Source: Tieghemiomyces parasiticus
Lineage: Eukaryota; Kickxellomycota; Dimargaritomycetes; Dimargaritales; Dimargaritaceae
Direction: 5' to 3'
Length of the DNA: 34,222 bases
Assembly: GCA_027575765.1 (NCBI GenBank)
Contig: JANBPT010000477.1
Location: forward strand, 1 to 34,222
The position numbers and the translations under genes are program-made. Positions 1 to 10,538 of this stretch are shown here, one piece after another. The first letter of the stretch is position 1, and each line of letters opens with the position of its first letter. Below the pieces are notes generated by a model. That model was not told where the DNA came from. It searched no databases and saw only the letters and a list, made by a program, of their open reading frames with translations.

Positions 1-1760
1 AGGGACGGCCAAGGAGGCGAGGGAATGACGGGCTAGGGAATGCGGTGGGAGGGGGAGGGAACGCCACTAATCAGGAGAGGGGAAGATGCGAGCATAGGGA
101 CTAGATGGACCCAAGCGGTCAACTGGGCTGTGCGCTGACTTTAGACTCCTTGTGTCCCAGCCCTTGGCCCTGTACGCTGAGACTGCGTTCTCCATGGCGG
201 TGGCTGAAGGGTCACCATCGGCTGCTATATAGCCATGGGGGGGGCAACTACTACCCGATGTGGGGAACCTGCGGCCCGTCCCTTAGCGCAGACACCCTCT
301 CGTACCCAGGCCCATCGACTAGCCCAAACCACCGTACCCCAGTACGCCCTGCGAGGTTGTCTCGAGAGCCATAATGGTTCGTCATAGGGCTGTCGGGGCG
401 AGAGTTGCCGTCCGAACCAAGCAGAAGACCCGCCCTACGGGTAGCGGCATGGGGCGAGGCAGAATACGGGCAAGGGAACGGTGTGGAATAATGTATCCCC
501 GGCAAGAACATCATCTGAAGCCCACAGCCAACTATGATATCGGCGCCGCTGTCACAGATCGCTATGGAATACTGGACTGCTCATCCTAGTTGGACTGTTT
601 CTAAACCGTTCTATATAAGGTTATATATTAATATATATATATTCTGAACAGATGAGTGGAGGTAACCAGTGGTTAAGGTTATTCGGAGTTCATGGCATAG
701 CCGATTTACCTGCTCTTCAGGATTTTTTTTGGATCAACGTTTATCCACTGACAGTCGAGATGATAGCTACTTTGGATGGCACGTCGCTCTAGATTAAAAG
801 GCTTAGATGGCTGAGGGGCGGAATGCCCGCCACGTAGTGTTCTGGCGTTTTATCGCTGGCAAGTAAAAAACTAAGGCTAGAGGCTTTATCCCTGCCTGGC
901 CATGTGGCTGCAAGGTCTCCATCTCGAGGGGCTTCTCGGCGAGGAGGGGACCGGGATGTCGGCGAAGGCGAGTGGCTGCTGTCGTGGATTATTGCAACGA
1001 CAGTCTGGAGGATAACGGCCAGAGAGGGTCACTGCTTGGCACGCACAGGATGCGATGCTGAATGGCCCGAGGGCGAGCACCAGATGCTCTGTGTGCACCA
1101 CTGGGCTAGAGGCACCACAGCGGAGTATGATCATGTCGACGTATCGGACCCGCACCCCCGGATATCCGCCGCAAGGGGTGGGGGCGGGGCCCCAAACCGC
1201 ACCAAAGTATATTCCATCGCCATAATTGTACCCCGCATGAAACAGTCGGAATTATTAATCTGCGCGGCGTTTCAAAAATGGGAGGGGTGGGAGGGGAGAG
1301 GCCATGCCGTCAGTCACTGTGGTTGTTGTGCCCAGTGAGCCTAAATCTGGCAGCGAACAGGTTTAGCTGCAGGAAGGGGTAAGTTTGGTGCCCCAACTGT
1401 GACGCCAGCGCGGGATCAGCCCCCAGGAGATGCCCCCTTTGGGCTGCAATGGGAATTCTCCAGGAGTTGAGGTCTCTAGAAGCTGCGTAGTTTCATATTA
1501 CTTCATCTTCGGCAGGTGTTCGCCGGTGGGGCGCACCTGTGGTCGAGCTGGCACTTCTGGCTGCAGATTGCCACCCGCCCTCCCTGCATTGCCTGGTGGC
1601 CAGGGCCCTCTCTTCACCCAGCAGAAATCGTTACGATAGCGCGCAGCCTGCTCTAGAACGGCCGAACACACATGGAGTGGGGGCCGGCGCCGCTATATCT
1701 ACCGGGGCACTTCCAGCCTTTCAGGGACCCGTTTTTGACATCCCGGGCTATTTTACTTGA
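1..1760. other. Left-edge intergenic DNA, no gene supported
   Basis: No reading frame here looks like a protein. The longest (904-1338, plus) opens on GTG and has an unstructured composition. The first ~100 bases are strongly purine-rich on the plus strand, so pyrimidine-rich on the minus strand. In this window pyrimidine-rich DNA lies upstream of coding starts, so a minus-strand gene just left of the window is possible (inference only). An AT-rich patch with alternating TA lies at about 612-652. Confidence 0.5.
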
Positions 1761-1959
1761 ATGTTTTTCTATTGCTGGTTGGCTTCGCTTGTGCCGTATG
1801 CCAGTGTCTTCCATCAACTAACTCTTTCGCACGGTCCTGTCCTGGACTTGCGGGGTGGTGGGCGTTGCAGGGCCTGTGCTTGGCGCGCGCGGGCTCTTGC
1901 AAGGTGGCTGGCGCCATGCTCTGTGGGCGGCCGGTCTCTATCGCCTGTTAATTTTTTTA

Positions 1960-3585
1960 TACTTTTGCCACCCAAACGGAGCCGATATTTTGCACCCCTC
2001 TCCGCCTTCCTGAGGCGTCCCCCTATTTGTTATCACTTTCCATTTGGCCGGGCCCTTCCACTTCTTCCGTCACTGCGCCCACCCCCTCTCCTATTGAGAT
2101 TGGGAGTTGGCCTATCGTATTGCTCGCAGCCCTGCGCTGCGTCGGCTACTGCTTAAAAAACACACCTGTCTGCTTGCCCCCCCCCGCCGCCGAAGCCCTG
2201 CGGCTTCGCCCTCGATGCCTCTCTGCCTTCTCAGCCGATGCCCTCGGGCTGACGGCCCGGTTGGCGGCCTGTCCTGGCAGACGTCAGTCTGGTGGGGGAA
2301 CCCGGGGCCGTAAATTTTCGCACTTTTCGTCGGTTTTTATGGTGCGACCCACCCGCTTTCCCCCGCCACTAGCCCACTTTTATCCGCTCTCACTGCACCT
2401 CCCAACCCCGGGCCAGGCTTATTCCTTGTGGATGCATTGGATGCCCCTCCCTCCCTCCGGCCTCTGCTTTGCCCACTCGCGCTCCATGGCCCCTTCTCCC
2501 TAGCCTTTTTGTTGTTTGCTTGCCAATGGCTGTCTGCCTCCGCCTGCACGTACTATCCATGCGGTGAACTATTGGGCAGTGACTGATTCAGTGCACGCCG
2601 GCCCCTGGCCAGAAACGGGCCCTGTTGTCTGTACCTGGCGAGCCGCAGGTACTTCAGTGGGACGCCGGTGCCAACCAATCCTGGTGCGCATAATCACTAC
2701 GACGCCTCTCTCTTCTTGCAACCTCGTCCTGGCCACTCCGCTATCTCCCAGCTGGCCCTATTCCCGCCCCTCCATTCCCTCACCAGCCTCCGTAGCCCGT
2801 TATTTCCTTTCGGTTGGCCCATTCGTCCGTCGGAGCCGAGGCCTTCCAGCCTCTCGGCGCTCGAGCCTTTATCCCGATTTTTGGATGGCCATGGGGTTCT
2901 ACAACCCCTCGGTTGGCGCTGGGCCCTCTCCTGACAATGCCGTCCGACTTGGCCCCCCCTGGGACCTTCCTGTTTATACCCAGCGCCCATACCTAATTTC
3001 TAGTCCTGCTGCTGCCCCCTCTCCGCCTGTCTGGCGTATTTAAACTCCGCCACATCACTGGATACCCCTAGCCCCTCTTGCAGCCACCTGGCCACCCGTT
3101 CTGGTCGTACCGCTCTAATCCTGTTTTCCTCACCTCCTTGCCTTCGTTGTCTTGACCTGCTACGGCCGTCCTCTGCGAACCCAGCGTCCAGGCCGTTCCA
3201 GGCCGCGTCCATTCCCACCAACTCCTGTCGTCCCGTCGCTCTATCCGGCTGCTCAAACGCTCGGCCCACCTGCCAATTAGACTGGGTCCGAAGCTGGGGT
3301 ACTCCACAAGCAACGTTCGTATCCATAGCGCCAGTGACCTTGTGCCCTTCCAGGGCCTGGCCACCACTCACCGCGGCGCCAGGTGCCCAAGCGCGGATTC
3401 CAAAGCTAATCTAACCAGCTGGCTACCTCACTCTACCACCCCCCCTTCTCACACAGTCGCACCCCCCACACCAGGTAGTATAGTCAGCAGTTCCTCCATT
3501 ACTCAGCCTCCAACTCCCCATTTCTACCGGCTCCTGGCCCCTGCTGTCCGGGCAGCACCGTCTGGCGAGCCCGAACTGCCAAACG
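1960..3585 (+). promoter_or_regulatory. Long pyrimidine-rich block upstream of the bZIP gene
   Basis: About 1.6 kb in which the plus strand is dominated by C and T, with many CCCTCC, CTTTCC and TCCCC runs, ending at the bZIP start codon. Similar but shorter CT-rich stretches precede the Zn2Cys6 gene (about 19,000-19,550) and the FHIP gene (about 22,300-22,547), and a CT tract on the minus strand precedes SEC63. I read these as promoter/5'-leader DNA, a common fungal feature. Long open frames occur here because the skew removes stop codons; none looks like protein. A 7-bp hairpin with a 4-base loop (2191-2208) and a 7-bp inverted repeat at about 2633-2654 lie inside. Confidence 0.45.
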
Positions 3586-4658
3586 ATGGCCTTTTTAGGT
3601 CCTCCCAGATCCCCAGTACGAATCCCAGTGCGTGATGTAGACGCCATTTCCCTGCCCCGCGGTTCATCCCTGGAGCCTGAGGTCCACCTTCCCCAGTTTT
3701 TAACCCCGGACCGTCAGCTTCCTGTGCCTTCCCATTTCTTACCCCTCCTTCCTCACCCTGTTTTTCGTTCCTCTCCGGTTGATAACTTGGTTATACCTGC
3801 CCTGATTCCTCACGTGCCTTCCCTTGTCCCATTAGACGCTGTCCCCCTCCGTTCCAGTCCCTCGGTTCCACCCACCAGCTCTGCACCCCCCCTACCCTCC
3901 TCTCAAGCCTTATCCACTAATATTCGTAACCCTCCATTAGACAAGCCCCCTGCTATTCCTTCTAAACCCATTGCCCAAGGTACGTTTCGTCACTACGGTA
4001 TGATGGAAAAGCCCTCCCCTGACCCTAGAGAAGTCCAGCGCCGCCAGGAACGCCGTAGGAGCCAGAATCGGACCGCCTCCCGTACCCACCGTGAACGTAA
4101 GCGCGAGGAGCGCAATGAACAGCTGCAGCAAGTCCAGGCCCTCACAGAAGAAGCCCACGCCCTAAGCCAGATGGTAGGTCTACCCAGGGAAGCCAGCGAC
4201 AATCTGGATGAACTGGGGGCCAGTATTGGTGCCTATCAGCTCAACGGCCTTGAGTCTGTTGACTTGGATTTATCCAGGATTTCTCCTGAAGACCTTGCCA
4301 ATATGCTGGCCACCCTGCAGGCCGACAGCCAGACATTGCAGCGGATGACTGAGCAAGAGCAAACTAGAGTAAGTTATATGGGGTGCCTATTATTTGTTAA
4401 GCCATTTACTAATCCACTCTCAACTTCCTTTATTAGTCTAGTCAACCTATACCGATCACATGTCCTCTCTTTACCTTGGCTAACTCTCAATCTCCACATT
4501 GCACTGTATCTGCCAAATCCCATTCTTATATTTAGTTAGAAAACTGTCAGTCCCAACTAGCAGTCCTAAACCAGGCTACTGAGGATAGCTCAATCCCTCT
4601 GAGTGGTGCACCAGACATTTCCGATCCAGAGGGACCTGAGCCTTCCCAGTCAAGTTAA
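3586..4658 (+). CDS. bZIP transcription factor (AP-1/Yap-like basic region), one intron
   Basis: Probable nuclear DNA-binding regulator. Exon 1 is 3586-4368 (261 codons), the intron 4369-4535 (donor GTAAGT, acceptor TTTAG, branch-like CTAAC inside) and exon 2 4536-4658, giving 301 residues. The first ~135 residues are Pro/Ser-rich and look disordered. The basic region reads QNRTASRTHRERK, with the invariant Asn161 and Arg169 of N-x7-R, close to the fungal NRxAQRxFRERK consensus. The following zipper is short: heptad positions after Arg169 are Gln, Leu, Leu, then a Pro ends it. A second possible coil spans the splice junction (EQEQTR joined to LENCQSQLAVLNQ), which is why I prefer this acceptor to the alternative at 4435-4436. 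The ATG is the first in a frame open from about 3488. Targets cannot be inferred. The intron itself is open in frame, so retention would give a different 317-residue C-terminus. Confidence 0.85.
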
Positions 4659-4750
4659 CTGCCACGTCTGCTGTATTAGTGCCTATGATGTATCTAGGGT
4701 AAAGCTAGACCCTCTCTTCATTTAAAAACCTCTGGTTAACACCGTGTACT

Positions 4751-4756
4751 AATAAA
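4751..4756 (+). terminator. Candidate polyadenylation signal of the bZIP gene
   Basis: AATAAA hexamer 92 bases beyond the bZIP stop codon, in AT-rich DNA. This is a plausible 3'-end signal in sequence and position, without transcript support. Confidence 0.5.
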
Positions 4757-6177
4757 ATTACTTACACTCTCCTTTATACTATTTACAGGGTGTTTGGTAG
4801 GCATACTATAGCAAGCCAGCCAAGTTATTAGCAATTAGCTTCGGCGGTTATTATTTAGTAATCGAGTTAAGGATTGAGTCTGGGTCTTGATGGCTTTGAC
4901 TGGTCAAGTTCTCAGCAGAATACCTTTACATTGTCTCAGTGGTGTTTGAGCGTTCACCGTGGCTTCAAATCTACCGATGGGGCTCTATTCACTCTACCGT
5001 CTAACTTCGCCATGCCCAGGCAACCTCTACGTACAGGTATTAATAACCTACTTCTATAGTATATCTAATACAGTATGTGACTATACCCATAATCGTAATA
5101 GCCCGGGCCGCATTCAATTCTATAGATTCATCTCAAGACGTTACTAATGACTATACTTATATTTCAATCATTTGTAATCTGGGTGCTCCCACTATGCCTT
5201 CCATAGATAATCGGACAAAGTGATAATATGATTGGGTACAAATTCTTGCCCCCTCCCCTTATCTAAACCGTTATGGGACGGTTTTCAAACCAACAGATAG
5301 CCAGTGCTGGTATACAATTACTTGTATGGGTTGGCAGTTACGGATCAGGGTGTGGAAGCTAAATGATGGTTACATCCACGAAGGGTAGGCCAATTTAATG
5401 GTTGAACAATACCTCGTACGTCCATTTCAGAATCAGGCTGTGGTAATATGGTCCTGCAGATAGTTACACCTGTACTATTGTAAGGATCATTGTGAACCTA
5501 GGCATACTGGTTGCTAAACATACTCAGGAATGTGCCAAAATTTGCCCCTGGTCAAGTCTACTAGTGTTGAGCAGAGATCGGTCAGGATCGGGGAGGGGAA
5601 AAGAATTGGTAGGTGGTGCACCAGAAGTGATAAGACCCTCCCTATCCTCCCCGCTTTACTCGCCCAATGGCAATGGGGGGGGGGATTAGGGGAATCGTGC
5701 ATTTCAATTGGCAGTGACTAGGTGAATTCCTCTGGTGTAGACATTCTTCGCCCGGTATTCAATACCCAAGGGATGGTGGCTCTACGCTCCCTTGTCCTAC
5801 TTGGTTGTCTAACCACTTGGGCTAATTCGCACTTCCTCCACTCAATGCGTTTTGATTTACAGTCCACGCTTCCTACCCTCAACCCTATTTCAATGCTCAA
5901 CCTCTGCCCTCCGAAGCCGAGTACACCCGCGCAACGGGCGCTTCAGCTCGACTGTTGACCAGCCTATCTTCCAAACCCGATATTAGGCCAAAGCTCTAGT
6001 CTTATTCCTGGCTACACCATCTAAGCTGTTGGGGCCCAGGGTTCATTTGTCCTCTATCCATCCCGTTCCTTTCTTAACCGTTTGTCGTTTCCAATACTGC
6101 TGCAACGGTGTTCCGCCCAGCTACTTGATTGGCTCCTGCTTCTACCTGCACCGGGGTTTCCTAATTCCTTATCTGGT
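4757..6177. other. Intergenic DNA between bZIP and SLC12 genes
   Basis: About 1.4 kb, more AT-rich in its first half. No supported gene. A short plus-strand frame with an ATG at 5773 begins with a signal-peptide-like hydrophobic stretch, but it is only about 60 codons and isolated, so I did not call it. The last few hundred bases contain CT-rich runs and a G10 homopolymer (5675-5684), and probably include the SLC12 promoter. Confidence 0.5.
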
Positions 6178-9100
6178 ATGCCGCGCTATCTGAGTCGTGC
6201 CGGCACTGGTATCGACGTCTTTCAGAATGAGCTCAGCCGTTTCGTCTCTATCGATGACCGGGATACCCAGGTGCGAGCCAACTCCTCAGTGTCGGGCCGT
6301 AGCCATGCGCACCGTCGGCACCGCCGGAATCTAGTGCGCCGCCGCAACCCGACCGCCACCGGGTTTCTAGCGTCCTATCTTAGCGAGGAACAGAGCCACG
6401 CTCCGCACAATCCCCACCGGCGCCTGAGCGATTCGCATGTCGCATACCACTCCGCCCCCGGCCCGACCGCAGGCCACGTCTGGAGTGAAACGGACGATGG
6501 CGCCGAGGTACACGGTCGGGAGCACCACCAATTTCGTCGACCATTGCGCCTACGTCGTCGGCACCGGTCCTCGGACAGCGCCAAAGGTAACGGCCACCCC
6601 TTCCCACATCTCCTCTACTCTCCACACACGCCCCTACTGGACGATGGTGGAACCTCCCAGCGACCTCTCTCCTATGGTACCAGCCTGTCAGCAGATCCGC
6701 CGGTACCGCCCTCCGACCATTTCCCCGCCAAGCAAACCGAGCCGACGGCCGCCGCTAAGCTTGGTACGTTCGAGGGCGTGTTCCTCCCCGTCTGTTCGTC
6801 CATCTGGGGTATCATCCTGTTTGTGCGCGTCGGCTTCGCCGTGGGCCAGGCTGGCATCTTGGGTACGGTCGGCATATTTTTGCTTAGTTACTTTGTGACC
6901 CTCCTGGCCTCCCTGTCCGTCTCGGCTATTTCTAGTAATGGTGTTGTCAAGAGTGGCGGCCCGTACTACATGATCTCCCGCTGCCTGGGCCCGGAATTCG
7001 GGGGTAGCGTCGGTGTGGTGTTTGCCTTCGGCACGCTGTTGTCCGGGGTACTCAGCGCGATCGCGTTCGCCGAGCCGCTGGTGGCCACTTTTGGCGTCAC
7101 CAACGGGTCCCTGCTGCGCGCTCTCCCCGTGGGGTACTGGTACGAGCTTGGGTATAACTCCATTTCTCTGTTCTTGTGCATCGTCGTCTGCCTGCTGGGC
7201 GTGCAGCTCTTCGCCAAGGCCAATACCGTCCTGACTGGCATTGTTTTCACGGCCACCCTGTCCACCTTGTTGTCTTTCGTCTTCAAGGCGCCCTTCAGCG
7301 ATCCGGCCGGTCCCGTGGAGTTTACCGGTTTCAGTTGGCGCACCTTCCAGGATAACCTGTGGCCCCGCTACGACGTGCCTGTGCCGGGTATGCCGCTGGA
7401 GGACCACTTCAGCATGTTCGCCCTACTATTCCCGGCCTGCATCGGCATCATGGCCGGCGCCTCCATGTCGGGTGACCTGCGTAACCCCGGCCGCTCCATC
7501 CCACGGGGCACACTGGGTGGTATGGCCCTCACCTGCTCTGTCTACCTTCTACTAGTCATAGGTCTGGGCTGCACCACCTCCCGAGACACGCTCCTGCGTA
7601 ACTACAACGTTCTGCAGGACATTTCCGTCTTCCCGTCCATGGTGGCCCTCGGTGCCCTGTCCACCGCCTTCACGTCCACCCTCACTTGCATCATCCTGGC
7701 GTCCAAGATTCTGCAGGCTATCGGCCGGGACCACATCGTGCCGGGGTTTGACTACTTCGCCTACGGCACGCCCGCGACGGACGAGCCTACCGTCAGTTCG
7801 CTCTTTAGCTACGCCGTCTGCCAGCTGGCTTTGTTCGCCGGTGATATCAACGCCGTGGCACCCTACGTGACCATGTTCTACCTGCTCACGTTCACTATCC
7901 TCAACCTAGCCTGCTGCCTGCTCAAGGTCAGCTCGGCGCCCAACTTCCGCCCATCCTTCCGCTACTTCAAGGCCTGGACGGCGCTGCTGGGCGTCGTAGT
8001 CAGCTTCGGCCTGATGCTTGTGGTGAACCCATTGGCAGCCTGCGTTTCTCTGTTTCTGGCCTACCTCCTCTTCATCGTCATCCACTACACTGCCCCGCCT
8101 AAGGCCTGGGGCGACGTGACCCAATCCCTCATCTACCACCAGGTTCGTAAGTACCTGCTTCGCCTTGACATGCGCAAAGAGCACGTCAAATTCTGGCGCC
8201 CGCAGATTCTACTCCTGGTGCACAATCCGCGCCGCATGTACCATCTCATCAAGTTTTGCAACTCGCTCAAGAAGGGCGGCCTCTTCATCCTCGGCCACAT
8301 CCTCAAGGGGGACTTCCACGCCCACCTGCCCGAGTTGCGGCGCCAGCAGCAGGCCTGGCTGCGCTTCGTAGACGTGACCGACATTAAGGCTTTTGTCGAC
8401 CTCACCATATCGGACTGCGAACGCACGGGCGCCCGTAACCTCATCATGGCGTCAGGACTCGGCGGGATGCGGCCCAACCTGGTGGTCATGGGGCTGTACA
8501 ACCTGAGCGGTTACCGCTACCGCCTGCGGTTCCAGCGCGAGGAGGATTCAGCCGACTCGGCTGCCTTCTCCGAGGACTCTTACGACCCCCGCCTGGACGA
8601 CACGGACCTGCCCACGGACCAGATCGAGCTCGAGACCTCCATGAGCGTGCAGGATTACGTGTGCATCATTGAGGACCTGCTCATGGTGCGCAAGGCGGTG
8701 GCCCTGGCCTATGGGTTCACTCGGCTGCACCGTACCTGCCCGCCTCCCTGCCGCTCGTGGTGGCCACCCTTCGCTGCCCACGAGCGCAAGAAGTACATTG
8801 ACCTGTGGCCCATTCAAATGTCCCTGGAACACCCCTACAGTGCGGGGCCCGGGGCCGGTAGTCCGACGGACGAGACCGGCACGACGGTCCCCGGGGCAGG
8901 CCAGCGCGTCTTCACTACCAATTTCGACTCGTACGCCCTGGTCCTCCAGCTCGGAACCATCCTGCACATGGTACCGTACTGGCGCGATCACTTCATCCTG
9001 CGGGTAATGTGCTTCGTGGAGCGTGCCGAGGACGTGGCCGAAGAGTTTGCACGAGTCCGGTCCCTCTTGACCACGCTGCGAATCCGGGCCGAACTTCACG

Positions 9101-10131
9101 TCCTACACCTGGACTGCGGCCAGGTAGCCACCTACGACTTGATCGTCCAGGGTGATTCCACCCACGTGGAGGTTGAGGCCCTCTCCCAGCTGCACCGCGT
9201 CTTGGACCAGTCACACCTGCGCACGGCTTCCACTGACTCGCCCTCGATGCAGCACCCGCCGGAAACCAACCAGGCTCCTACCGTCGTGTGGAAGACGGAC
9301 GCCGCGGCGGCCGGGCGGGACAACAAGGCGGCTGAGGAACCGGAGCGGCCCCCCACCTCGCATGCCGCCTTGCCCACCGCCCCTGCTGGGACCGGCCGGG
9401 CCATCTCCCGCCGGGCAACCGTGGCCGACATCCAGCGCCATGCCGGCCCCGACGCTCTACTGTCGACTTCCATGAAGGTCAACCTTACTGTCCCGCACGC
9501 CATTGGCCCCATGCTCGGTGGGGAATCTTCAACCTCTAGTGAGGATTACAGTGAAGTATCGTCAGTAAGCAGTGACGAGGAGACCGACACCGGGTGCGAA
9601 ATCGCTTATGGGCAGCCTCAACCCGAATCTAGTGGACTGTCGGGTCCACCCCCGCGAGACGTGACCCCGGAACCTTCCCACGTGCAGATCGACGTACCCG
9701 AACCCGACCCCTCCCGTGGCACACGGTCTCCACACGTCTCGTTCGCCCCGGCCACCGCACCCGAAACCACGGCGAACACCGCTACCGCGGCTGTCGATCT
9801 GGGCCCTTGTCTACTTAACGGTCACCGCAGTACCTCCGACTTGCCCTCCTCGAGTGGCATCGCGACACCCAACTCGCGGACCACGGGGCGGCGGTTGGAA
9901 TTTAACGAACTGACGAGCCGCGCTCAGAACATCATCCTCAATAACCTCATCCAACTGCACTCCAGTGATACGGCCGTGCTCCTCACCACGCTGCCCACGC
10001 CCGATAAGGGTACCTACCTGAGCGAGGAGCGGTCGGTACGCTACGTGGAGGATATCGAGTTGCTCGTGAATGGGCTCCCGCCCACCATGCTCGTGCATGC
10101 CGCGTCGCTGACCGTCACCACAGCGCTGTAG
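6178..10131 (+). CDS. Cation-chloride cotransporter, SLC12 family (Vhc1/SLC12A9-like)
   Basis: Membrane carrier of the electroneutral cation-chloride cotransporter family; the yeast relative Vhc1 acts at the vacuole in K+ and Cl- homeostasis. One uninterrupted exon encodes 1317 residues. The first ATG in frame is 6178; upstream open codons (from a TTG at 6082) lack an ATG. Residues 1-190 are Arg/His/Ser-rich and cytosolic-looking. The transmembrane core starts near residue 195 with the family hallmark (LGTFEGVFLPVCSSIWGI) and runs through about 12 hydrophobic segments to about residue 640. The cytosolic SLC12 C-terminal domain begins near 679 (LLVHNPRRMYHLIKF). A low-complexity acidic/Pro/Thr insert fills about 1025-1238, followed by a conserved tail containing LSEERSVRYVEDIELL and GLPPTMLVHAASLTVT, which resembles the end of SLC12A9/Vhc1 rather than of NKCC or KCC. 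The transported ions are inferred from the family. Confidence 0.95.
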   Translation: MPRYLSRAGTGIDVFQNELSRFVSIDDRDTQVRANSSVSGRSHAHRRHRRNLVRRRNPTATGFLASYLSEEQSHAPHNPHRRLSDSHVAYHSAPGPTAGHVWSETDDGAEVHGREHHQFRRPLRLRRRHRSSDSAKGNGHPFPHLLYSPHTPLLDDGGTSQRPLSYGTSLSADPPVPPSDHFPAKQTEPTAAAKLGTFEGVFLPVCSSIWGIILFVRVGFAVGQAGILGTVGIFLLSYFVTLLASLSVSAISSNGVVKSGGPYYMISRCLGPEFGGSVGVVFAFGTLLSGVLSAIAFAEPLVATFGVTNGSLLRALPVGYWYELGYNSISLFLCIVVCLLGVQLFAKANTVLTGIVFTATLSTLLSFVFKAPFSDPAGPVEFTGFSWRTFQDNLWPRYDVPVPGMPLEDHFSMFALLFPACIGIMAGASMSGDLRNPGRSIPRGTLGGMALTCSVYLLLVIGLGCTTSRDTLLRNYNVLQDISVFPSMVALGALSTAFTSTLTCIILASKILQAIGRDHIVPGFDYFAYGTPATDEPTVSSLFSYAVCQLALFAGDINAVAPYVTMFYLLTFTILNLACCLLKVSSAPNFRPSFRYFKAWTALLGVVVSFGLMLVVNPLAACVSLFLAYLLFIVIHYTAPPKAWGDVTQSLIYHQVRKYLLRLDMRKEHVKFWRPQILLLVHNPRRMYHLIKFCNSLKKGGLFILGHILKGDFHAHLPELRRQQQAWLRFVDVTDIKAFVDLTISDCERTGARNLIMASGLGGMRPNLVVMGLYNLSGYRYRLRFQREEDSADSAAFSEDSYDPRLDDTDLPTDQIELETSMSVQDYVCIIEDLLMVRKAVALAYGFTRLHRTCPPPCRSWWPPFAAHERKKYIDLWPIQMSLEHPYSAGPGAGSPTDETGTTVPGAGQRVFTTNFDSYALVLQLGTILHMVPYWRDHFILRVMCFVERAEDVAEEFARVRSLLTTLRIRAELHVLHLDCGQVATYDLIVQGDSTHVEVEALSQLHRVLDQSHLRTASTDSPSMQHPPETNQAPTVVWKTDAAAAGRDNKAAEEPERPPTSHAALPTAPAGTGRAISRRATVADIQRHAGPDALLSTSMKVNLTVPHAIGPMLGGESSTSSEDYSEVSSVSSDEETDTGCEIAYGQPQPESSGLSGPPPRDVTPEPSHVQIDVPEPDPSRGTRSPHVSFAPATAPETTANTATAAVDLGPCLLNGHRSTSDLPSSSGIATPNSRTTGRRLEFNELTSRAQNIILNNLIQLHSSDTAVLLTTLPTPDKGTYLSEERSVRYVEDIELLVNGLPPTMLVHAASLTVTTAL

Positions 10132-10538
10132 CTCGACTTTGGCCTAGTCCGATGCATGCCGTCAACTTTCTCTACTGCATCTATCTCTACTTTTGTATTT
10201 CACCGTCTATTTTATCTTCCCCTCTCCTGCTACCCGTTCTCGTCACCCGAATCGTGCCATGCCCCTCATACCTTTTTTTTGCCTTTATTAGGCATTTCGA
10301 AATAACAAAATACCTGAACTGCTAGTCATGATATATGTAGCTCTATTCCCGTTGAATGTTGGTATCTGGCTTTGAACTTTGCTGCTCTAATTGCCAAGCT
10401 TCCCACAACTCATACTTGGACCCCAACGTCCCATTGAAGGGCGCCATCATCTATCCACCACTAATAATTTATATCTACGGCTTTCTCGCCCTAACCTGGG
10501 GTTATCTGACAACCGGTTCTCCACCTACCGGTCCGTTT
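10132..10538. other. Shared 3' intergenic region of convergent genes
   Basis: SLC12 (plus) and the first secreted-protein gene (minus) converge here. It is T-rich after the SLC12 stop. A TTTATT at 10284-10289 reads AATAAA on the minus strand, 250 bases beyond the minus gene's stop, and is a candidate polyadenylation signal for it. Nothing else seen. Confidence 0.45.

Noticed and set aside
663..700. tRNA-like promoter boxes
   Set aside because: A weak A-box resemblance only; no matching B box (GGTTCGANTCC) or foldable acceptor stem found here or elsewhere in the window.
904..1338. 144-codon plus-strand frame
   Set aside because: Begins with GTG, overlaps an opposing frame, and has no recognisable or protein-like pattern.
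2027..3371. Several open frames of 60-175 codons on both strands
   Set aside because: They lie in CT-skewed DNA that depletes stop codons, overlap each other, and are Pro/Ser/Leu-rich without domain-like pattern.
5722..5958. Short frame with a signal-peptide-like start (ATG at 5773)
   Set aside because: Only about 60 codons after the ATG, isolated, with no splice context; hydrophobic starts are common by chance in T-rich leaders.
6082..6177. Upstream extension of the SLC12 frame
   Set aside because: The open codons begin with TTG and contain no ATG. The first ATG in frame is 6178, and the extension shows no family similarity.
6688..7407. 239-codon minus-strand frame inside the SLC12 gene
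   Set aside because: Antisense shadow of a GC-rich coding region; composition is typical of a reverse-strand artefact (Gln/Glu/Gly/His/Arg-rich).
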